A stretch of DNA of 64,000 bases from Dipteronia dyeriana (taxonomy: Eukaryota; Streptophyta; Magnoliopsida; Sapindales; Sapindaceae): assembly GCA_032871835.1 (NCBI GenBank), contig CM065303.1:57016597-57080596 (forward strand), read 5' to 3'. A model generated the notes under the pieces. It did not search any database. It was not told the DNA's origin and saw only the letters and a list, made by a program, of their open reading frames with translations. The position numbers and the translations under genes are program-made. How positions within the stretch are numbered: position 1 is the first letter of the stretch; the number at the start of each line of letters is the position of its first letter. This document shows, piece by piece, positions 45,817-57,107 of this stretch.

Positions 45817-48800
45817 ATGGCGCGCGACGATATTGGGAGTAATCGTTTGACTGACGACGATCAGCGAATAAGGGCAATAGCAACCGGGGTTGTTACTGCC
45901 GCCATTAATGACATTCGTCCACTAATCAATGGGGTTTCGTTACTGCAGGCTCAGCTTGAGGAGGTTCTTCAAAGATTAGAGGCGTTGTCCCCTAATGGCA
46001 ATAGGGTAGACGACCAGCGACGTAGAGGGGCAGATGAGATCACTCGTGGCCCGACGTCCTTGACACGTAATCCTGAAAACACACCGCAAGTCCAAAACAC
46101 ACAATCGCTATCCATGTTTTCGTCCCCAAATTCTCAATTGATGGAATCTGAAAATCAAGCTCCGAGGAGAACCCAAGGTGACCGAGATTATAAACTTAAT
46201 GTGGAGATGCCAATCTTCAAAGGAACACAGAACGTGAATGAATTTTTCTCTTGGATTGACGAGGTTGAGACATGATTTGGGGTGATGGACTGTTCTGAAG
46301 ACCAGAAACTCAAAGTGGTGGCCAATAAATTGAAAGGATCGGTTGCAGCATATTGGAAGTACCTGAAAAACAAGCGAGTGCTGGACAGAAAACCTCCGAT
46401 TGCAACGTGGGAGAAGATGAAAAGTAAATTCATGGGTAAGTTCCTACCTCCTGATTATGAGCAGCGTTTATATGTACAATTACAGAACTGCAAACAGGGG
46501 AATCGGACTGTGGAAGAATACATCGATGAGTTCATTCGACTAAATTCGCGGAAATTGCTGCCAGATAATGAAAACATGCAAATCGTAAGGTTTAGAGGAG
46601 GTTTGAAACGGGAAATACAAGACCAAATGAAGATGCTTAATACATTCACGCTCGGACAAGCTTTCGATTTGGCACGAAAGGCTGAAGAGCCCATTCGAGC
46701 ACCTCTTGTGCGAACCAAGTTCACAAACTAGCAGTTCCAAGCAGGTCCAAGCAAAGTAACACCAACAACTGAACCAGCCACTGAGATCGTGACTACTGAT
46801 GGTCGACCAAGGAGATCTGCTCCACAACAAGCACCGAATCTTTATGCTAAACCAATGCTCTCACTATGCTACAGATGTCACCAACCTGGACACCGTTCGA
46901 ATCAATGCCCACAAAGACCTGCTGTCAATTTTGTTAAAGGTGACTGTGAAGAAGAAGGGGACAATGGCCAGGAAACAGAGGTGGTCGATGGAATTGAGGA
47001 GGGTGAGGATGACGACTTCGTTGGAATGGTGATGCATCAACCGTGTGAAAGTCAGACAAAAACAAAATTATTATTAAAGAAATCTACACAGCACAACTCG
47101 ACAGAAAATCTGAAAGCAAAAAAGGTGAAGACAAAAAAAATAAATTGTATCGTTCAAAGGGTTTTCTTGACACCAAAAAAGGGACCAGAACTTTCGACTC
47201 GCCATCAAGTCTTCCGAACCAATACCCTTATCAATGGGGTGATAGCGAAGGTAGTGATAGACACAGGTAGTTCAGAGAACTTGGTGTCCAAAGAGCTGGT
47301 TCGAAAGGTGAAACTGTCCACTGCGAAACACCCGCAACCCTATGGCCTGTGTTGGATTCGAAAGGTGGAAGGCGTTGCTGATGTAGTCGATGAAGTGTGC
47401 AAAGTACCACTATCACTTGGTAAGAATTACAAAGATGAGATTGTGTGTGATGTAGTGGTTATGGATGCTTGCCAGATTTTGATAGGAAGACCATGGCAAT
47501 ACGATGTGGACATCAGTTTCAAAGGAAGAGCCAATACCTATGAATTCTGGTGGAAAGGGAAACAAATCATATTAAAACAACCTACTTTGAAGACAGAGAC
47601 TCGGCAAGAGGAAGGAGAAAATTTCCTAGCCATGGCAACAACTCATGTGACCGAGGAATTCCAAGCTTGTGCGTTGTTAGCTCAAGAGGATGACATGGAA
47701 GAGGAAACAATACCCGAAAAGGTTCTTCCTTTGGTGACCGAGTTTTCTGACCTTACACCAAAAGAACTACCAACGGGATCACCACCAATGCGAGAAATAC
47801 AACATCAAATTGATCTGTTTCCAGGAGCGAGTCTACCAAACCTAGCACACTATAGGATGAGTCCACAATAACACAAGATACTACAAAGTCAAGTTGATGA
47901 TTTGTTACAGAATGGATACATCCAGGAGAGCAAGAGCCCTTGTGCAGTGCCTACATTACTAGTACCCAAGAAAGATGGAACTTGGCGAATGTGTATTGAT
48001 AGCCGGGCAATCAATAAAATTACAATCCGTTACCCGCACCTGATACCCATAATCCAAGACATGATCGACCAATTGGGAGGAGCAAAAGTGTTCTCCAAAA
48101 TTGACCTGTGAAGCGGGTACCATCAGATTCGGATTAGGTCGGAAGACGAGTGGAAAACCGCGTTTAAAACGCGTGAAGGGTTGTACGAATGGTCTGTGAT
48201 GCCGTTCGGTCTCTCCAACGCTCCAAGCACTTTTATGAGACTCATGAATCAGGTACTGAGACCTTTTTCATGCAAATTTGTCGTTGTTTACTTCGACGAT
48301 ATTCTTATTTACAGCCCTGATGAAGAGACACACTTGAGACACCTGAGAGAAGTGTTAATAGTACTGCGAAAAAATCATCTGTACGTGAACAAGAAGAAGT
48401 GTAATTTCTTGCAAGACCAGTTGGTTTTTTTGGGGTTTATCATGGGAAAGAATGGGGTCCAAGTGGATGAGGCAAAGGTCAAGGTAATTCGTGAATGGCC
48501 GACCCCATCAACGGTGACAGACGTGCGAAGCTTCCATGGGTTAGCAACGTTCTACCGAAGGTTCATTCGAAATTTCAGCAGTTTGGCAGCACCATTGACT
48601 GAATGCACAAAAAAGGCTGTTTTCGTTGGGCAGAAGAGCAAGAAACAAGCTTTGCGCTACTGAAAGAGAAACTAAGCACAACACCTGTCCTCGCATTACC
48701 AGATTTTGACAAGTTATTCGAAGTCGATTGTGATGCTTCAGGAAAGGGAATTGGGGCTGTTTTATCTCAAGAAGGTAGACCGGTGGAATTCTTTAGTGAA

Positions 48801-50350
48801 AAATTAAGTGACACGAGACAGCGATGGACGACCTACGAAAAAGAATTTTATGTTGTCTACCGAGCTCTCATGCATTGGCAGCATTACTTGATCCAAAAGG
48901 AATTCGTGTTGTACAGTGATCATCAAGCTCTGAAATTCATCAACAACCAACACCACATGAACAACATGCATGCCCGGTGGATCACATACATGCAAAAATT
49001 TACCTTTTCCCTAAAACACAAAGTCGGACTGATGAACAAAGTCGCTGACGCATTGAGTAGGCGGACCACACTGCTGGTGACGGTAGAAGCTGAGATCACT
49101 GGTTTTGAGACTTTGAAAGACCAATATGTCACTGATGAGGACTTCAAGGAAGTGTGGGACAAGTGCAGCACTCACCAAAATGTAGGTGACTTCCTGATAC
49201 ACGATGGATATTTATTTAAATCCAATAAATTATGCATTCCAAAAGGGTCATTGCGGGAGAAGATTATGTGGGAACTTCATGGAGGTGGATTGGGCGGTCA
49301 CTTGGGACGTGACAAGATAATCATGTTGATCACCGACCGTTATTACTGGCCGCAGCTGAAGAGAGACGTGGGGAAAATCGTCCAACACTGTCGAGTGTGT
49401 CAGGAATCGAAAGGACAGTCCCAAAATACCGGTTGTATACTCCCCTACCCGTTCCGAAGACAATTTGGGAAGATTTGTCGATGGACTTTGTGCTTGGATT
49501 ACCACGAACTCAGAGGGGAAAAGATTCCATCATGGTGGTGGTCGACCGGTTTTCAAAAATGGCTCATTTCGTCGCCTGTAAAAAGACTGCAGATGCAAGC
49601 AATGTTGCCGACTTGTTTTTTCTCGAAGTGGTGCGTTTACATGGAGTTTCGAAGACCATCACATCAGATCGTGACGTCAAATTCGTAAGCCATTTTTGGA
49701 GGACCTTGTGGAAGAAATTTGATACCCAATTGCAGTTCAGCAGTGCTTTCCATCCATAAACAGACGGCCAAACTGAGGTGGTAAACCGTACTTTGGGTAA
49801 TATGTTACGATGTATCAGCAGAGAAAAACCAAAACGATGGGATCTTGACCTGGCTCAAGCAGAATTTGCATACAACAGTATGACCAATCGCTCGAAGAAT
49901 AAAACTCCTTTTGAAGTCGTATATACTCAGCAGCCAAAACACGCGATGGACCTGGTCACATTACCAATCCAACCGAAAGTCAGTAAAGCTGGAGAAATTC
50001 TAGTTGAACAGATTCAACAACTACATTCGGAAGTGCAAGCTAGCTTGGAGGCTGCTAATTTTGCTTACAAAACTGCTGCAGACCAGCATCGGCGCAAGAA
50101 AGAGTTCGCAGAGGGAGATTTGGTGATGGCCTATTTACTGAAAAATCGGTTTCCTGGAATCTGAACTAAGCTACATAAATGAAAGTATGGACCTTTCAGG
50201 GTCGCCAAGAAAATTAATGACAATGCCTATATCTTACAGCTGCTAGATAATTGGAACATCTCCAATACGTTCAATGTAGCCGATCTTTCGGAGTACCATG
50301 AGAACGTGCCCTTGTATTCGGATGACTCGGGACGAGTTTGTTTCCAAGAG
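45817..50350 (+). pseudogene. gypsy 2 gag-pol polyprotein, inactivated
   Basis: Starts MARDDIGSNRL. Gag has a capsid-like region (IATWEKMKSKFMGKFLPPDY) and zinc knuckle C-Y-R-C-H-Q-P-G-H-R-S-N-Q-C (about 46866-46910). Protease has VIDTGSSENLVS (about 47255), an intact DTG core. Reverse transcriptase has SGYHQI and [10 protein letters not shown] (about 48290). RNase H has [12 protein letters not shown] and ALKFINNQ. Integrase has the HHCC finger ([10 protein letters not shown], about 49385), [18 protein letters not shown] and TDGQTE. In-frame stops at 46273, 46729, 47869, 48109, 49757, 50162 and 50180; frameshifts at about 48610-48640 and 49390-49430. The tail frame (FNVADLSEYHENVP) runs on into the 3' LTR. 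Confidence 0.93.
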
Positions 50351-50357
50351 GAGGAGA
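50344..50357 (+). other. Polypurine tract of gypsy 2
   Basis: aagaggaggaga directly before the 3' LTR start at 50359, the expected primer site for plus-strand synthesis. Confidence 0.8.
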
Positions 50358-50421
50358 CTGATGTAGGACATGAGGAAGTTGCAGCCTTGGGAATCAGTCA
50401 TGAGGAAGTTGATATTGTTAG

Positions 50422-53400
50422 TAGTGGTGTAAAAATGGATCGGCCGGTGACAGGCCGGTCCGGCCGGCCCATGAAGTTCACAGGCCGTTCTTGGAACGGC
50501 CCGTGAAGGAAGAGGGCCAGGCCGCTGCCTGGCCAGGGACGGGCCTCGTGCCGGGCCGCTTGGAGGAGGCCCGGCAGGCCGGCCCGCCTGGCACGCCAAT
50601 CCGGCGTGCCAGGCCTGTCGGACCGGCCCGGCGGACCAGTCAGCCGGTCCGTTCAGCCAATTATTTTTTTATTTTAATTTTTTAAACCTCCAACGGCTGG
50701 AATTCAAAACCACCTACAATCTTTTAAATTACATTTTGACCCATAAATCAAATTTTTCTATAAATACTTCCATCAATTTCATTTTCCATTAACTCTCTCT
50801 ATCATTCTTTCAATATATCATTCTCTCAAATCTCAATCTCTAATATATTCTCCAATTCTCTAAACTTTTTCATTCATTTTGGTTATAAACTTTTCCAATT
50901 CTCTAATATTACTCTCTCTACAAAATTCTCTACGTTTTCCACCAACACACCAAATTTTAAAGGTACAATTTTGTTATTACTTTTGGTCTAACATATTCTC
51001 ATAGTAAATTTATATGTTTATGTTTAGATTTGAGTTACTTAATGAAAACATTATCTATTTAGTTAGTTAGTTTATCAATTTTTGGGCTTTAATTTTAATA
51101 TTATTTGTTTAGTTTATTAAGATTTTTAAGTTTAGTAGTAATTTTAATATTTTTTATTAATAAATTTAGAAAGTTAATTTGTATTACTGAAATTACTTTT
51201 TGTAATAAGTAAATGATGAATGTTAAGTGTAGTAATTACGGTTGATATTATTTTTTTCATAAATTAAAATTTTTCATTTGTAGATTATGATAGTAAATTT
51301 AAGAGTAGTGGTTCAAATCATCAATTTTATGTTAGTATATTATGTTAGTAAATTTATCAATTTTATTTGTAGTAGTGAACTAGTGAATTTAAAATTTTAT
51401 GTTAGTAGATTATGATTTTTTTTGTTTGTTTAATTTGTTTTTTAAGTAAATAAATTATTGTAAATGTCGTATTAGTTATAGTAATTATTGTTAGTAAATT
51501 AAGATTACTGTTAGTAAATATTGATTTTTAATTTGACTATTAATTACTATAGTGCTCATATTTTTATTCAGATAATGGATCCTAACCAGCAGTCTTATTT
51601 TCCGGACGGTTTGAATATGCTCAACGATGAATTTGATATTTCAGAACCGACCCATACTCAAGCGGGACCTTCTGGTTCCGGCGTTACACCAATATCACGT
51701 CCCAGAAAATTGACATCAGATGTGTGGCAATGTTTCAACATAGTCCAGATGACACTCCCAAACGGGGCGTCTGGCCTCAGAGCTAAATGTAAGTTTTGCC
51801 ATAAGAATTATGCTACAAGTACGGGAGGAACCGGACATTTGAGACGGCATATGCACAAATGTATGCCTGCACATGGACAGGTAGATACTACAACCCAGAC
51901 ACAGCTTCAACGGCACCCAGACGGGTCCGTTACGACGTGGCAGTTCGACGCCATGCACGCTAGAGAGTGCTTGGCACGATACATTGCACAAACTGATCAA
52001 CCGATCAGTATTGGTGAGAGTCTATTTTATAAAGAATTAATCACATCTGCATATAACCCCTAATATGAACCTGTTTCTAGAACCACCACTAGAAATGATT
52101 TGATACGATTGTTTGAAACCGAAAGGGATGACTTTGTTGCCGAAATACAGCATTTAAGTGTCTCTGTTGTATTAACTTCTGATATTTGGAATGCATGTTC
52201 CAAACATGACTATTTATGTGTCACGGGACACTATTTAGATTCTGATTGGAGGATAACAAAAAGAATTTTTGGTTTTCGTCCTATGGATTTTGCACATACC
52301 GCAGAATTTTTTTTTAATGTCATAATGGAAGTTTTAGAAACTTATGAAATCACGCATCGCATTCTTTCAATCACATTTGATAATGCATCTGCAAATACTA
52401 GCTCTATTGCATTGTTTGTTGCAAGAAATATCCCGCAAGATGGAGGTTATTTCTTCCATCAACGGTGTGCATGCCATATTATAAATTTAGTTGTACAGGC
52501 TGGTTTTAAGCAGGTAAGCGACCAAATAGATCGCATCAGAGATGTCATTTCTTGGATTTGCAGTTCTAATCCTAGATTCAGTGAATTTAAGAAACATTGT
52601 AAATTAAACGGTCTCAAACCCCGACGATTCCAAACTGATATGCCGGTAAGGTGGAACTCTACTTATTTAATGTTGCAAAATTGTTTGGAATATGATACAA
52701 CCATTACATATTTTTATAACATGAAATTGACCGAAACAGGACAACTTAGTCCAAAATTACTTTCCACAGACGATTGGTATGTGGCAAAGATTTTTGTTCA
52801 ATTTTTAAAGATTTTTTACAATGCCACTGTAACTCTTTCCGGGGTATATTACCCCACATCTTCCCAGGAAATCCATCAGATAGTGGAAATGTCTGAACTG
52901 TTAAACATTTATAGAGAAGATGAACATCTAGGCGCTGCAGTTGTTGTCATGGAGACAAAGTTGAAAAAATATTGGGCTAACATTCCCTTACTTTATGCCT
53001 TAAGTGCTATAATAGATCCCAGGGTTAAATTATCTGGTTTAGAAGTTTTGCTTGAGTTTATTGGTATTAATTTGTCAATAGATTATTCAGAACAAATTAC
53101 TGACATTCGAACCAAGTTGTTCGAGATTTTTCATATTTATGAGACCAGGTTTGGCAACATTGACATCCCCCAATCAACACGACCGGCGACAGAGCCGAAG
53201 CAAACAAGTTGGAGCCTTCTGAAACGAAGAAAAAAGACAAATCAGCAAGTACTTCTTCAGGGCAAAGATCTAGCCCATCTTCTTGTACCGAACTTATTAG
53301 GTACCTTGAAGCACAGTTCGATGCTGTTGAAGACAAGGAAGAGTTTGATTTGTTGTTATGGTGGAAGACCTATACGTACAGGTATCCAGTTCTGTCACAC

Positions 53401-54180
53401 TTAGCACGTGACGTACTGGTTATTCCAGTATCAACGGTGTCTTCAGAACAAGCTTTCAGCACCAGTGGACGCATAATTGAACCAAGAAGAAGTTGTTTGT
53501 CTCCAGAGATGGTGGAGGTATTAACATGCCTTCGGGATTGGGAGCATGCTAAAAAAAGGTTACAAAATCTAACTGTAGATAAAGAACTTAATCTAAATTT
53601 CGACAATCTATATATTGATGACCCTTCAGGTAGTGGCCAAGGCCAGAACTAGGTTATACTTTTACATATGTATTTATTATTTACTTGTAAGTTGTAAAAC
53701 GGTTGCACTCTTTTTCCCTTACCAAGTTTTTATCCCACTGGGTTTTTCTTGGTAAGGTTTTTAATGAGGCAATCATGTAGATATGTATTACTGAATTCCA
53801 TAAGTGAAAAATAAATAAATAATTAAAAAAATGTTCGTTCTCTTTATTCATTTCAAATCATAATAATTGTTCGTTCTCTTCATTCATTTTAAATTCTAAA
53901 CCCTTAACCATAAACTAAAAATCCTAAACCCTATACCCTATACCCTAAATCCAAAAAAACGTAATTTGGAAAAAAAAATTGGACCAAAAAACTTACCCGT
54001 CGGACCAGGCCCGTTAGGCCTGGTACGGCACGCAGGCACGGCCCGCCTGAGGCAGGCCGGCGTACCGTGCCGGGCTGTTTCTCTGGAAACAGGCCGGGCC
54101 GGCCCGGCTCGGCCTGTTTCCAGAAATGGACTGGCCAGGCCGTCCCTAATGGGCCGGGCCAGTCCATTTTTACACCTTTA
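50422..54180 (+). mobile_element. hAT transposon with nearly complete transposase, TSD ATTGTTAG
   Basis: TIRs TAGTGGTGTAAAAATGGA and, inverted, TAAAGGTGTAAAAATGGA. The 8-bp TSD ATTGTTAG is exact (50414-50421, 54181-54188) and confirmed by the empty site in the other LTR. About 230 bp at the left and 170 bp at the right are strikingly GC-rich, with many ggcc and ccgg repeats. The transposase lies between on +. Youngest of the three nested insertions. Confidence 0.96.
51575..53652 (+). pseudogene. hAT transposase, one nonsense codon and one frameshift
   Basis: Would bind the element ends and catalyse excision and insertion. Starts MDPNQQSYFPDG. BED zinc finger at about residues 50-95 (CKFCHKN, then HLRRHMHKC). 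The RNase H-like catalytic core follows with LTSDIWNACSKHDYLCVTGH, FDNASANTSSI, CHIINLVVQAGF and PVRWNSTYLML. The C-terminal hAT dimerisation domain (about 53280-53560) has PVLSHLARDVL, VSTVSSEQAFSTSGR and a late WEHAKKRL. One TAA stop lies at 52061-52063 in the same frame. One frameshift at about 53205-53230 separates the core from the C-terminal region. Otherwise length (about 690 codons) and motifs are complete. Confidence 0.93.
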
Positions 54181-54520
54181 ATTGTTAGTTAGTTTACTTG
54201 TTAGTTGAATTTTCTTGTTTTGCAAGACAATAGTTGTTAGTTTTGAAAATAGGAAATAAATCAAACCTGTTTGATATTAGTTTTTTTTTCAGTCCGTTTA
54301 GGATTAGGAAATAAATCAAACCTGTTTGATATTAGTTTTCAGTTCGTTTAGGATTAGGAAATAAATCAAACTTGTTTGATATTAGTTGATTCTATTTATT
54401 TTCTATTTAAGCAAAGAGTCAGGTAGGTTGTAGGAATTATTATTATTCATTCATCAATAAAATTGTTCTTTGAACACAACTCTCTCGTGGATTCGAGATT
54501 ATTTAGCTTCCGCTACGTCA

Positions 54521-54525
54521 GCTTC
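54521..54525. repeat. Target-site duplication of gypsy 2, right copy
   Basis: GCTTC, identical to 45435-45439. Confidence 0.9.
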
Positions 54526-55620
54526 CCTTGGGATACAATCTTCGTCGGAGAATTTACCTCATCCGACCCCGTGAGGGTCACACTTGTACGAAGATATTCC
54601 TATCATTTCCCAGATCTAGTCTTCAGCTGGTGCCACTTCAACATCGTTGATTATAACTTTGAAAGATTCATTAACAATCTCTACAAACACATACCCTGGG
54701 CGAACCGTCTCTTCCAAAGTAGCCACCAATATACGGCATGAATCCATTATTCTTTTCAATAAACCTCTATCTTACTCTAAAGGAATTTCCCACTGCTTTT
54801 AGGAGAGAGGGGCATCACATCTTCTCTGAAAATTTAGACAATTGGAACCACCTAACTTTTGAAGCAGTGACATTCCAATTTCCTTACCCTTCAACATACT
54901 CCAATACATCATCCCACAAGAACCTATTGGGCAAAAACTCACTTTTATCTGCCTCTATACTAAAGGACCATAACAGCTTCAACCCTCAAAGATTATTAAC
55001 TTCAAAGGGATCCCTCTATTAGTTAATCTGCCACATACACTAGATACAGACTTTAAACATTGAAGAACCCCCACTACACTAAACTCCACCCAGCTAAGAT
55101 CATCCCTACTAGCTCTCCACTTAATTCTTCTCCCCACCACTTCCTTTCCTGAATCAGCCACCTTAGTGGTTCTACCACCTTCCTTGAGTATCTTAGCAAA
55201 AGACGCATGCCCTCTTATAGGACCATAACTCTTATTAGTAGGCTCACCTTCCTGATGCCTCACCTTCCCGTTTAGTGGCTCTTCCTTCCTTTTAAAATGT
55301 TCTACTAGCTTACCTGCCTTTCTTTTTTTCCACCCTAGCTCAGCCATCTGGCAAGAAATTGGCCAGCTATAGACATGCAAACCATTCGTCGATTATGCCA
55401 CTTTAACAGCTTTTACCATGGTCATAAGGCAAAAACACTCCATTTTTCTCTCTTCCCTCTATGGAGAGAAATGTCTCTCACCTTGCCAAAAGGCCAAAAA
55501 ATACCCCACAAGCATTCAAGATCAATAATGGGATTCAGGTTATCAACAAAAATGGACACCAAACTAGACCTAAAGTCCTTGGAGTTTCTCTCACTAACAT
55601 TCTCTCCCTCATCTTTCTTC
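54526..55620 (-). pseudogene. LINE ORF1, 5' part with RRM
   Basis: From 55600 leftwards the minus strand encodes an RNA recognition motif: SIFVDNLNPIIDLECL (RNP2-like IFVDNL), then FGKVRDISLHRGK and FALMTM near the RNP1 position. A stop interrupts at about 55395-55400. The 133-codon frame at 54979-55380 follows with basic and variable text and ends in WVEFSVVGVLQCLKSVS. Below 54980 the frame is shifted. The frame PTKIVSQGKLVIFDKK reads across the gypsy site after removal of one GCTTC. Confidence 0.78.
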
Positions 55621-55632
55621 TATCATCACCGG
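55621..55632. repeat. Target-site duplication of the LINE, right copy
   Basis: TATCATCACCGG, see 40069-40080. Confidence 0.9.
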
Positions 55633-55969
55633 TTTATATATATATATAATTTCATGTTTTTTTTATTCAACCAAATTTGAAAGAATTTTTTCTACCTATG
55701 TTCAATCATCACCATCACTAGAATAAAAATATATATAAGAAAAATATGTTTAAAATTAATTTTCACTCAATAGATTTTTTTTACTTAACTTAAAATCCAA
55801 AAAAAAAATTCAAACATTGTTTTTCCTATTTTCACAGTTTGATCACCAAAACAATTTCTTATTGTTTTGATTTTCTCAGTTTTGTTCGGTTTTATTCTCA
55901 GTTTTTTGATTACTTCACATTTCTTTTCCATTTCCAATTTCAAATTTTCTAAAAAGAGGTATTCAGAAT
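55633..55969. other. AT-rich flank, no gene seen
   Basis: Single-copy-looking AT-rich sequence between the LINE and the next hAT element. Confidence 0.5.
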
Positions 55970-57099
55970 TAAGTATGGCATTTCAACTTGGCCGGGCTGG
56001 GTACTCGACCTTACCCGGGCCGAAAATCCTGGGTAAAACTCGGACGCTTTTTACTAGGCACCAGGTAAGGGTTGTCCGGATACCCGGGCTGTTGTGCTCC
56101 GGCCAGTGTCTGGGTATACCCGAAAACCTGGCCGGGTACCCATTTTTTTTAATTATTATTATTTAAAAAATCTTTTAAATTTTTTTACCATGTATCATTG
56201 TATAAATCAACATGATATGCATCATTTTTTTTTTTGAGAAGGTTGTTTGATCGTGGCCATGTAATTGTTTTTTTCAAAAAAGGGCTTTTGTCTTATCTAA
56301 TCACTGCATCATTTTTTCTTAGTTACTGCTGCAGCTCCTTCTACTTAGATAATGGTATAAAATGGCCGTCATTACATTTAAATTAGTGAATCATTGAGGT
56401 TTGGTTTGTAGGACTAAATAAAGAGTTTAAAGATGTATATGTATAAAGTCTGCTATCTTCACAGGTTTCTTTTTGTATGCAATGTTTACAGACTCCCTTT
56501 TTTTCCCACCATAAATCAACATTGTTTAAGCAAAATCATAAATGAGTTCATTTGTATCAAATAGTTCTAGCAAATTAGCACATCTCTTAGTTTTTATTGG
56601 TTTTCTTTCCCTAGACTGCACCCAGTTCGTTTAAGAATTTATTTTTGTGTTTCATACGATTTATTTGATACATATAATTGAAATATCTCCATCCATTAGT
56701 TATTTTTCTCCATTTGATTCATATCTTAAAGATCATTCATAAACTTGGAATGACAACAGGCATCTACATTGGAGATCATAAAGTCATTCATTTTACTTGA
56801 AAATAATATACTTGGAAGTTCAAAAATGAAAATAATATATTTGGAAGTGCAAAAATAGATTTCTTTTTTTTTTTTCAAAAAAATGACAATCAAATAAAAA
56901 CATCTGGGTAAAATTAAAAATTAGAATTAAAAAATAAATAAATAAAAGTAAGAAAAAAATATGGGTAAAATCCGGGTATGGATACCCGGCCGGGTCTTTC
57001 CAGTCCGTGTACCCGAATTGTAACATCCGGGTTTTTCCCGGACGGTTACCCGGTCGGGTCCGGGTATATTCGGCCCAGACCCGGTTTCTACCATCCCTA
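55970..57099. mobile_element. hAT-type non-autonomous element with CCCGG subterminal repeats, TSD TTCAGAAT
   Basis: The 8-bp TTCAGAAT is exact at 55962-55969 and 57100-57107. Short TIRs TAAGTATGG and (inverted) TAGGGATGG. The first 160 bp and last 130 bp are GC-rich with many acccgg, gccggg and cgggta motifs. The 850-bp middle is AT-rich and non-coding. Confidence 0.85.
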
Positions 57100-57107
57100 T
57101 TCAGAAT

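Larger units (their letters stand above)
45440..54520 (+). mobile_element. Ty3/gypsy LTR retrotransposon 2, full length, both LTRs, TSD GCTTC
   Basis: Both LTRs run from TGATGTA to TCA and are flanked by the exact 5-bp TSD GCTTC. The primer binding site, gag, protease, reverse transcriptase, RNase H, integrase and polypurine tract are all present in order. About eight substitutions separate the LTRs by eye (roughly 2-2.5 percent), so the insertion is fairly recent. Lineage by wording is CRM/Reina-like ([17 protein letters not shown]); no chromodomain was identified. It lies inside a LINE and is itself split by a hAT transposon in the 3' LTR. Stops and frameshifts disable the polyprotein. Confidence 0.95.
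50359..54520 (+). repeat. 3' LTR of gypsy 2, interrupted by hAT element
   Basis: LTR parts 50359-50421 and 54189-54520. The extra third unit of about 52 bp lies at about 54285-54350. Removing 50422-54180 and one ATTGTTAG restores the sequence seen in the 5' LTR at 45500. Confidence 0.95.
40081..55620 (-). mobile_element. L1-type LINE, about 6.45 kb, split by a 9.08-kb gypsy insertion
   Basis: The exact 12-bp TSD TATCATCACCGG flanks the unit, and the minus-strand 3' end has a poly-A tail (poly-T at about 40083-40092). From 55620 leftwards come ORF1 with an RRM, the insertion 45440-54520, the rest of ORF1, then ORF2 with endonuclease, reverse transcriptase, zf-RVT and RNase H. The RNase H domain is typical of plant L1 lineages. 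Without the gypsy element and its extra TSD copy the LINE is about 6.45 kb, close to full length. Both ORFs carry stops and frameshifts. Confidence 0.93.

Noticed and set aside
50243..50685. Gly/Pro/Ala/Arg-rich frames on both strands
   Set aside because: They are translations of the GC-rich subterminal repeats of the hAT element, not genes. The same applies to 53931-54181.
55867..56166. Plus-strand open frame of 99 codons with a hydrophobic start
   Set aside because: It crosses the left end of the hAT-like element at 55970, so it is chance plus TE sequence.
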